Positions 59,290 to 64,000 of a stretch of 64,000 nucleotides of DNA are shown here, in pieces. The position numbers and the translations under genes were made by a program. The stretch comes from Rhabdothermincola sp037478855 (GTDB lineage Bacteria > Actinomycetota > Acidimicrobiia > Acidimicrobiales > Acidimicrobilacustridaceae): the NCBI GenBank assembly GCA_037478855.1, contig JBBFLY010000005.1:1-64000 (forward strand). Reading direction: 5' to 3'. The notes under the pieces are model-generated. The model was not told the DNA's origin. It did not search any database and was given only the letters and a program-made list of their open reading frames with translations. Every line of letters begins with the position of its first letter. Within the stretch, counting starts at the first letter, position 1.

Positions 59290-59973
59290 GTGCCAACCCG
59301 CAAGAAGGCCGCCGCCACCACCCGAGCCGCCAGCCCGACCCGCGAGGGTGATGCACCGCCCGTACCTGGTCGCGCCGGCGCGCCGGCCCAACGCCGGGAG
59401 CTGCGCGCCCGCGGCAAGCGAACCATGCGCAAGCTCCTCGACGCGGGCATCCAGGTCTTCGCCCGTCGGGGCTACCACGCGGCCCGAGTCGACGACATCG
59501 TGAAGGCCGCGAGGACCAGTCACGGCACCTTCTACCTCTACTTCGCCAACAAGGAGGACCTCTTCCAGGCACTGGTGGCCGATGTCGCGGAGGAGCTCGC
59601 CGCCCTGCGCGACTCGCTCGGCCCGGTCACGCCCGACGACGCCGGTCTGGCGAAGCTGCGGGCATGGCTCGACCGGTTCGCCGCGATGTATGAGCACTAC
59701 GGTCCGATCATCCGGACCTGGACCGAAGCCGAGGTCGGCACGAGCGATGTCGGGCGGCTCGGAACCGACGTGATCGGTGAGCTGGCCGGCGCACTGACGG
59801 AGGCGACCACCGGCGGGGCAGCTGAGCTCGACCCCACCATCGCGTCGATGGCCCTGATCGCGATGGTCGAGCGGCTCAACTACTTCGTGCTCTCCGGGCA
59901 GATCGACGCGAACCGCGACCAGATGGTGGACACGCTCGCCGGCGTCGTGCACCGGGTGCTGTTCACCCCCTGA
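59290..59973 (+). CDS. TetR-family transcriptional regulator B, probable regulon repressor
   Basis: 227 aa. After a basic, disordered-looking 40-residue N-terminus comes the helix-turn-helix: KRTMRKLLDAGIQVFARRGY, then VDDIVKAARTSHGTFYLYFANKEDLF. The recognition helix matches regulator A (41352) nearly residue for residue. The ligand domain ends LNYFVLSGQIDANRDQMVDT. It has two copies of the palindrome in its promoter region, the usual mark of a self-regulated TetR repressor. An acyl-CoA or pathway acid is the likely inducer. Confidence 0.9.
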   Translation: MPTRKKAAATTRAASPTREGDAPPVPGRAGAPAQRRELRARGKRTMRKLLDAGIQVFARRGYHAARVDDIVKAARTSHGTFYLYFANKEDLFQALVADVAEELAALRDSLGPVTPDDAGLAKLRAWLDRFAAMYEHYGPIIRTWTEAEVGTSDVGRLGTDVIGELAGALTEATTGGAAELDPTIASMALIAMVERLNYFVLSGQIDANRDQMVDTLAGVVHRVLFTP

Positions 59974-60017
59974 CCACACGCAGGGAGACGTCACCACCCA
60001 CCGGGGGACGACCGGTT

Positions 60018-60035
60018 GCTGACACAAACGTCAGA
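60018..60035. promoter_or_regulatory. Operator O16
   Basis: GCTGACACAAACGTCAGA, 61 bp before the solute-binding-protein gene at 60097. TACTGT (60045-60050) is a possible -10. Confidence 0.85.
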
Positions 60036-60096
60036 TTTGGCGACTACTGTGTGGGTCCCAGGGGGCAGAGCACGGCCCGACTGGGGGAGGTCGCCG

Positions 60097-61416
60097 ATGT
60101 CCAAGCGGATCGCCACGCTGGTCGCACTCCTCGCGCTCCTCGCAGCCGCGTGCGGGAACGCGGGGACCGACTCGAACGCCACGGGAGGCGGCGGGAACGC
60201 CCCGACCGGCACCGCCACGGCGACGGACCTGACCAGGAAGGTACCGGTCGACCAACCCGGGGTGACCGACACCGAGATCCGCGTCGGCGGCGTGGTCTCG
60301 AAGACCAACCCGCTCGGTGGGAACTACGACGACGCCTTCGACGGGGTCCGGGCGTACTTCGAGATGATCAACGCACAGGGCGGCATCTACGGACGCCGGC
60401 TCGTGCTCGCCGCCGAGCGGGACGACCAGGTGGTGAACAACCAGCAGGAGGTGCAGGCGCTCATCTCGCAGGACAAGGTCTTCGCGATCTTGCCGGTGGC
60501 CACCCTGCTGTTCACCGGAGCCGACCTCGCGGCGACCTCCGGCACGCCGACCTTCGGGTGGACGATCAACCCAGAGTGGGCCGGTCCGCCCAACCTGTTC
60601 GGCGACCGTGGCGGCGAGCTGTGCTTCGACTGCCCGACGCCGGTCGTCCCTTGGCTGGCCAAGGACGCCGGCGCGAAGAAGGTCGCGGTGCTCGCCTACA
60701 ACGTCCCCCAGTCCAAGAGGTGTGCCGAGGGCATCATCGCCTCGTTCCGGAGGTGGCCGACCGCCGAGGTGGCCTTCCAGGACCTCGCCCTGAGCTACGG
60801 GGTCACCGACTTCAGCGTACAGGTCGGCAAGATGAAGCAGGCCGGCGTCGAGCTCGTCACCACCTGCATGGACCTCAACGGGGTGACGAACCTCGCCCGG
60901 GAGCTCGACAAGCAACAGCTCTCCGCCGTGCAGTACATGCCCAACGCGTACGACCACGACTTCGCGAAGCGGTTCGCCGACCTCGTCGAGGGCTCGCTCG
61001 TGCTGACCTGGTTCGCGCCGTTCGAGGTACCGGACCCACCTGAGGGGACGAAGCGGTACTTCGAGTGGATCGACCGGACCGGGGGGACGCGCAGCGAGCT
61101 GTCGATGTCCGGCTGGCTCGCCGCCGACCTCTTCTACCGGGGCCTGGTGGCAGCCGGACCGGAGTTCACCCAGCAGAAGGTGATCGACGCCATCAACACC
61201 TTCGACAACTGGACCGCGGATGGCTCGATCCCCGGTGTGGACTGGACGATCGCGCACAAGCAGCGCCCGCCGCTCTCCTGCGGCGCCATCTCGAGGATCG
61301 ACAACGGTGGGTTCGTACCCCTCTACGGCGAAGCGGGCAGGCCCTTCATCTGCTTCGACGTCGAGGCCGATCAGCTCCCGGACCGGCCCGAGCCCACCGC
61401 GGGGGCGACGCGCTAG
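60097..61416 (+). CDS. Branched-chain-type ABC transporter substrate-binding lipoprotein (LivK-like)
   Basis: 439 aa. The signal IATLVALLALLAAACGNAG has a lipobox. VTDTEIRVGGVVSKTNPLGG, FDGVRAYFEMINAQGGIYGRR and DDQVVNNQQEVQALISQDKV mark the Peripla_BP_6 receptor type, which often binds aromatic or steroid acids in catabolic clusters. Four Cys in the mature part (FDCPTP, KRCAEG and others) may form disulfides. A strong Shine-Dalgarno (gggggagg) precedes ATG 60097. It heads the transporter operon under operator O16. Confidence 0.9.
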   Translation: MSKRIATLVALLALLAAACGNAGTDSNATGGGGNAPTGTATATDLTRKVPVDQPGVTDTEIRVGGVVSKTNPLGGNYDDAFDGVRAYFEMINAQGGIYGRRLVLAAERDDQVVNNQQEVQALISQDKVFAILPVATLLFTGADLAATSGTPTFGWTINPEWAGPPNLFGDRGGELCFDCPTPVVPWLAKDAGAKKVAVLAYNVPQSKRCAEGIIASFRRWPTAEVAFQDLALSYGVTDFSVQVGKMKQAGVELVTTCMDLNGVTNLARELDKQQLSAVQYMPNAYDHDFAKRFADLVEGSLVLTWFAPFEVPDPPEGTKRYFEWIDRTGGTRSELSMSGWLAADLFYRGLVAAGPEFTQQKVIDAINTFDNWTADGSIPGVDWTIAHKQRPPLSCGAISRIDNGGFVPLYGEAGRPFICFDVEADQLPDRPEPTAGATR

Positions 61417-61448
61417 CGGAGCCCCGACCGGCGCGCCCCAAAGGACCA

Positions 61449-63452
61449 ATGTCCGAGCTGCTCATCTCCGTGATCCGAGGGATCCCGGTCGGATGCGTCT
61501 TCGCGCTCATGGCGACCGGCATCGTGCTCACCTACAAGACGTCAGGGGTGTTCAACCTGGCCTTCGGCGCGCAGGCCTTCGTCTCCGCTGCCGTCTACTA
61601 CGAGCTGGTGATCCGCCGGTCGTGGCCCTCCGGCGCCGCGCTCGTGGTCGCGGTCATCGTCGTGGGTCCCATGCTCGGGCTCGTGCTGGACCGCCTCCTC
61701 TACCGCCACCTCCGCTCCGCGCGCACCCTCCCGAAGCTGGTCGTCTCGCTCGGCCTGCTGGTCGCGATCCCCCAGACCGTCAAGCTGTGGTTCGGGTCCG
61801 GGTCGGCCTTCAACCCCCCGGGTGTGATCCGCTCCGACTACGTGCTGCGCGTCGGCGAGATCAGCCTCGACACCAACCAGCTCGTCACCATCGCCATCAC
61901 CGCGGCGTCGGTCGCGGTGCTCACCGTGCTGTTCCGCTCGACGAACCTCGGCCTGCAGATGCGCGCGGTGGTGGAGAGCGCCCGGATGGCGGAGCTCAAC
62001 GGCGTCAACGCCGACCGTGTGGGCAGCGTCTCGTGGATGTTCTCGAGCCTGCTCGCCGCGTTGGCCGGCGTGCTCCTGGCACCGCTGTTCGCCCAGATCA
62101 GCGAGGTGCACTTCTTCACCCTGCTCGTCGCGGCGCTCGCCGCGGCCGCCTTCGGCCGTCTCTCGAGCATCCCGCTCACCCTCGCCGGCGGACTGGCGCT
62201 TGGCGTGCTCCAGGCGACGCTCGCCGGCTACCTGCCCTCCGACAGCGTCCTCGCCCAGGGCCTCCGGCCGTCGCTGCCGTTCCTCGCCCTGTTCCTCCTC
62301 CTGCTGTTCTGGCCCGGCCTCCGCCAACCCCGCGAGCTCAGCGACCCGCTCGGCGGCGTCGACCCGCCGCCACCGGCCCCACCGGCAGCGATCCGCAACC
62401 GCACCGTCGTCCTAGCCACCCGCGGCGTCGTGATCGGCTTCGTCGCCGGGGCCAGCGTCCTGGCCCTCACCACCCTCGACCCGTTCTGGACCTCGGTGGT
62501 CACCAAGGGGGTCATCCTCGGCACGATCTTCCTCTCCTTCGTGATCCTCACCGGCCTCAGCGGTCAGATCTCGCTCTGCCAGGCCACCTTCGCCGCCGTC
62601 GGCGCGTTCACGGTCGCTCGAGTGGTGGAGCTGACCGGCGTGAGCGTGCTCACCGCGCTGCTCGTCGGCGCCGCGGTCTCCGCCGCGGTCGGCGCGCTCA
62701 TCGCCCTGCCCGCGATCCGCCTCGGCGGGATCCACCTCGCGCTGGCCACACTCGCCCTCGCCCTGATGTTCGAGTACGTGGTGCGCCCCCTCGACTTGGT
62801 GAGCGGCGGGTTCCACCCACCTCGGGTCCCGAGACCACAGATCGGCAGCATCGACTTCACCGACGACCGGGTCTTCTTCGTCCTCACGCTCGTCTTGGCC
62901 ACGACCGTCTCCCTGCTCGTCTGGGCCTGGAAGCGAGGGGCCACCGGGCGGACGCTCGACGCGGTCCGAGGCAGCGAGATCGCCGCGTCGTCGGTCGGCA
63001 TCAACCCGTTCGGCTCCAAGGTGCTCGCCTTCTCGCTCTCCGCGGGCATCGCGGGACTCGGCGGGGGCCTGCTCGCCTCCTTCGAGGGGCGGGTCAACTA
63101 CGACGCGAACTACACCTTCTTCTTCGGCCTGGTGTGGGTGGTGCTGGTCGTCACCCTCGGCTCCCGCTCCATCCCGGCCGCCATCACCGCGGGGGTGGCC
63201 TTCATGGCCTTCCCCCGCCTGCTCGGACTGGTCGGGCTCGATCAGTCCATGTCGCAGGCTGTGGCGTTCATCCTGTTCGGTCTCGGTGCGGTCACCTACG
63301 CGAAGCACCCCGAGGGGATCGTCGAGGCACACACCCGAGCCTCGCTCGCCTGGGCGGTGCGCAAGCTCGCGCCCGATCGACGACCGCTCGCCGGCGAGCA
63401 CCCACCCCCGGAACGCGCGGTGCGGTCGGCACACGTGGGAGCGGGACGATGA
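61449..63452 (+). CDS. Fused LivH-LivM permease of a branched-chain-type ABC transporter
   Basis: 667 aa. The first ~290 residues are LivH (GIPVGCVFALMATGIVLTYK, FNLAFGAQAF, MRAVVESARMAELNGVNADR). After a Pro-rich linker (DPPPPAPPAAIRNR) comes LivM (GLSGQISLCQATFAAVGAF, DAVRGSEIAASSVGINPF, GIAGLGGGLLASFEGRVNYD). Both are normally separate genes. The stop overlaps the LivG start (ATGA). The fusion gives a one-chain membrane channel for the O16 operon. Confidence 0.9.
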   Translation: MSELLISVIRGIPVGCVFALMATGIVLTYKTSGVFNLAFGAQAFVSAAVYYELVIRRSWPSGAALVVAVIVVGPMLGLVLDRLLYRHLRSARTLPKLVVSLGLLVAIPQTVKLWFGSGSAFNPPGVIRSDYVLRVGEISLDTNQLVTIAITAASVAVLTVLFRSTNLGLQMRAVVESARMAELNGVNADRVGSVSWMFSSLLAALAGVLLAPLFAQISEVHFFTLLVAALAAAAFGRLSSIPLTLAGGLALGVLQATLAGYLPSDSVLAQGLRPSLPFLALFLLLLFWPGLRQPRELSDPLGGVDPPPPAPPAAIRNRTVVLATRGVVIGFVAGASVLALTTLDPFWTSVVTKGVILGTIFLSFVILTGLSGQISLCQATFAAVGAFTVARVVELTGVSVLTALLVGAAVSAAVGALIALPAIRLGGIHLALATLALALMFEYVVRPLDLVSGGFHPPRVPRPQIGSIDFTDDRVFFVLTLVLATTVSLLVWAWKRGATGRTLDAVRGSEIAASSVGINPFGSKVLAFSLSAGIAGLGGGLLASFEGRVNYDANYTFFFGLVWVVLVVTLGSRSIPAAITAGVAFMAFPRLLGLVGLDQSMSQAVAFILFGLGAVTYAKHPEGIVEAHTRASLAWAVRKLAPDRRPLAGEHPPPERAVRSAHVGAGR

Positions 63453-64000
63453 CCGACGGGCCCGTCCCGCTGCTGGACGCCCGGGGGGTCACCAAGCGGT
63501 TCTCGGGCATCCGGGCCCTCAACAACGTCGACCTGGTGGTCGAGCGGGGCGAGATGGTCGGGCTGATCGGGCCGAACGGTGCGGGCAAGACCACCTTGTT
63601 CAACTGCCTCTACGGACTGCTCCGACCCGACGCCGGACAGGTGCGCTTCGACGGGCGCGACGTGACCACCCTCGCCACCCATCAGCGGGCCCGTCTCGGG
63701 ATCACCCGCACCTTCCAGCGGATGGAGCTGTTCGCCGGCATGTCGGTACTCGATCACCTCGTCGTGGCGAACCGATCCACCGGTCGGACGCCGAGCGTCC
63801 TCGGGGATCTGCTCGGTCGCGGCCGACCCTCCGAGGCTGTGCGTCGTCGGGCCATCGAGGTGCTCCGCCTCCTCGACCTCGAGGACCACATGAACCGCCC
63901 GATCGAGGCGCTGACCCTCGGCCAGGGTCGTCTGGTCGAGCTGGGTCGGGCGCTGATGACCGAACCCAGGCTGCTGTTCCTCGACGAGCCGTCCTCGGGG
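63449..64000 (+). CDS. LivG-type ABC transporter ATPase, C-terminus cut by window edge
   Basis: 184 codons are visible, running off the end. GLIGPNGAGKTTLFN is Walker A, ITRTFQRMELF the Q-loop region, LTLGQGRLVELGRALM the signature (LxxGQ variant of LSGGQ, as in LivG) and LLFLDEPSSG Walker B. The ATG overlaps the stop of the permease gene. A LivF gene is expected beyond the window. It powers uptake by the adjacent LivHM fusion. Confidence 0.92.
   Translation, partial: MTDGPVPLLDARGVTKRFSGIRALNNVDLVVERGEMVGLIGPNGAGKTTLFNCLYGLLRPDAGQVRFDGRDVTTLATHQRARLGITRTFQRMELFAGMSVLDHLVVANRSTGRTPSVLGDLLGRGRPSEAVRRRAIEVLRLLDLEDHMNRPIEALTLGQGRLVELGRALMTEPRLLFLDEPSSG

Noticed and set aside
1173..60035. Assignment of the palindrome to KstR or KstR2
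   Set aside because: The consensus does not fit either known motif, and no ring-degradation genes of those regulons are in the window.

Overview
The window is about 70% G+C by eye and reads as chromosomal DNA of a high-GC actinobacterium. The families present (MFE-2-type SDRs, many acyl-CoA dehydrogenases, Ltp2/DUF35 partners, TANNNT -10 boxes and apparently leaderless genes) would fit the class Acidimicrobiia or another lipid-degrading actinobacterium. The class assignment is inference. There are no rRNA or tRNA genes, no insertion sequences and no CRISPR array. I call 54 protein genes (two cut by the window edges) and one nonsense-interrupted gene.

Most of the window is a CoA-ester catabolic island. 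It holds four AMP-forming CoA ligases (13482, 20880, 42050, 57439), a PaaK-like ligase (1213) and an ADP-forming acyl-CoA synthetase (31645). It also holds six acyl-CoA dehydrogenases, four of them in two divergent large/small pairs (23124/24249 and 27990/29172), two enoyl-CoA hydratase-fold proteins, a MaoC-like dehydratase, four SDRs, two classical thiolases and a CaiB-type CoA-transferase. An Ltp2-like thiolase-fold protein sits next to a DUF35 partner. Three amidohydrolase-2 proteins, two class II aldolase-fold proteins, a fused EtfB-EtfA, HyuB/HyuA and uptake systems (LivK-like, LivHM fusion, LivG; a family-5 solute-binding protein; an MFS permease) complete it. Together they could import, CoA-activate, beta-oxidise and retro-aldol-cleave a branched or cyclic carboxylic substrate of the steroid or terpenoid type. 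No ring-cleavage genes are visible, so the substrate stays open.

The unifying signal is a palindrome, TGAC-RY-NN-RY-GTCA (usually CCTGACA-N4-TGTCAGG), found 17 times and only in promoter regions, mostly between divergent catabolic genes. In many cases a TANNNT-like hexamer lies next to it and 6-8 nt before a start codon, so a bound repressor would cover the promoter of an apparently leaderless mRNA. Two paralogous TetR genes (41352 and 59290) are the candidate regulators. Only the second has the palindrome in its own promoter.

Layout: 1-9.2 kb, kinase, PaaK-like ligase, a large FtsK-like protein whose ATPase motifs have decayed, amidohydrolase, aldolase, dehydrogenase. 9.4-10.2 kb, VapBC-type toxin-antitoxin pair. 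10.3-15 kb, thiolase, SDR, hydrolase, ligase. 15-18 kb, SnoaL-like protein and a PAS-GGDEF-EAL protein. 18-22.2 kb, SDR, lipoate-ligase-like protein, a chimeric oxidoreductase, ligase. 22.4-23 kb, nonsense-interrupted lipoprotein gene. 23-43.6 kb, the catabolic core and first TetR. 43.5-46.4 kb, transporters. 46.4-50.4 kb, fused ETF, dehydrogenase, aldolase, DUF2007 protein. 50.4-50.6 kb, tandem repeats. 50.6-56.3 kb, AhpD-like and haem-oxygenase-like di-iron proteins, HyuBA, CDGSH protein. 56.3-64 kb, dehydrogenase, ligase, second TetR and branched-chain-type ABC transporter.
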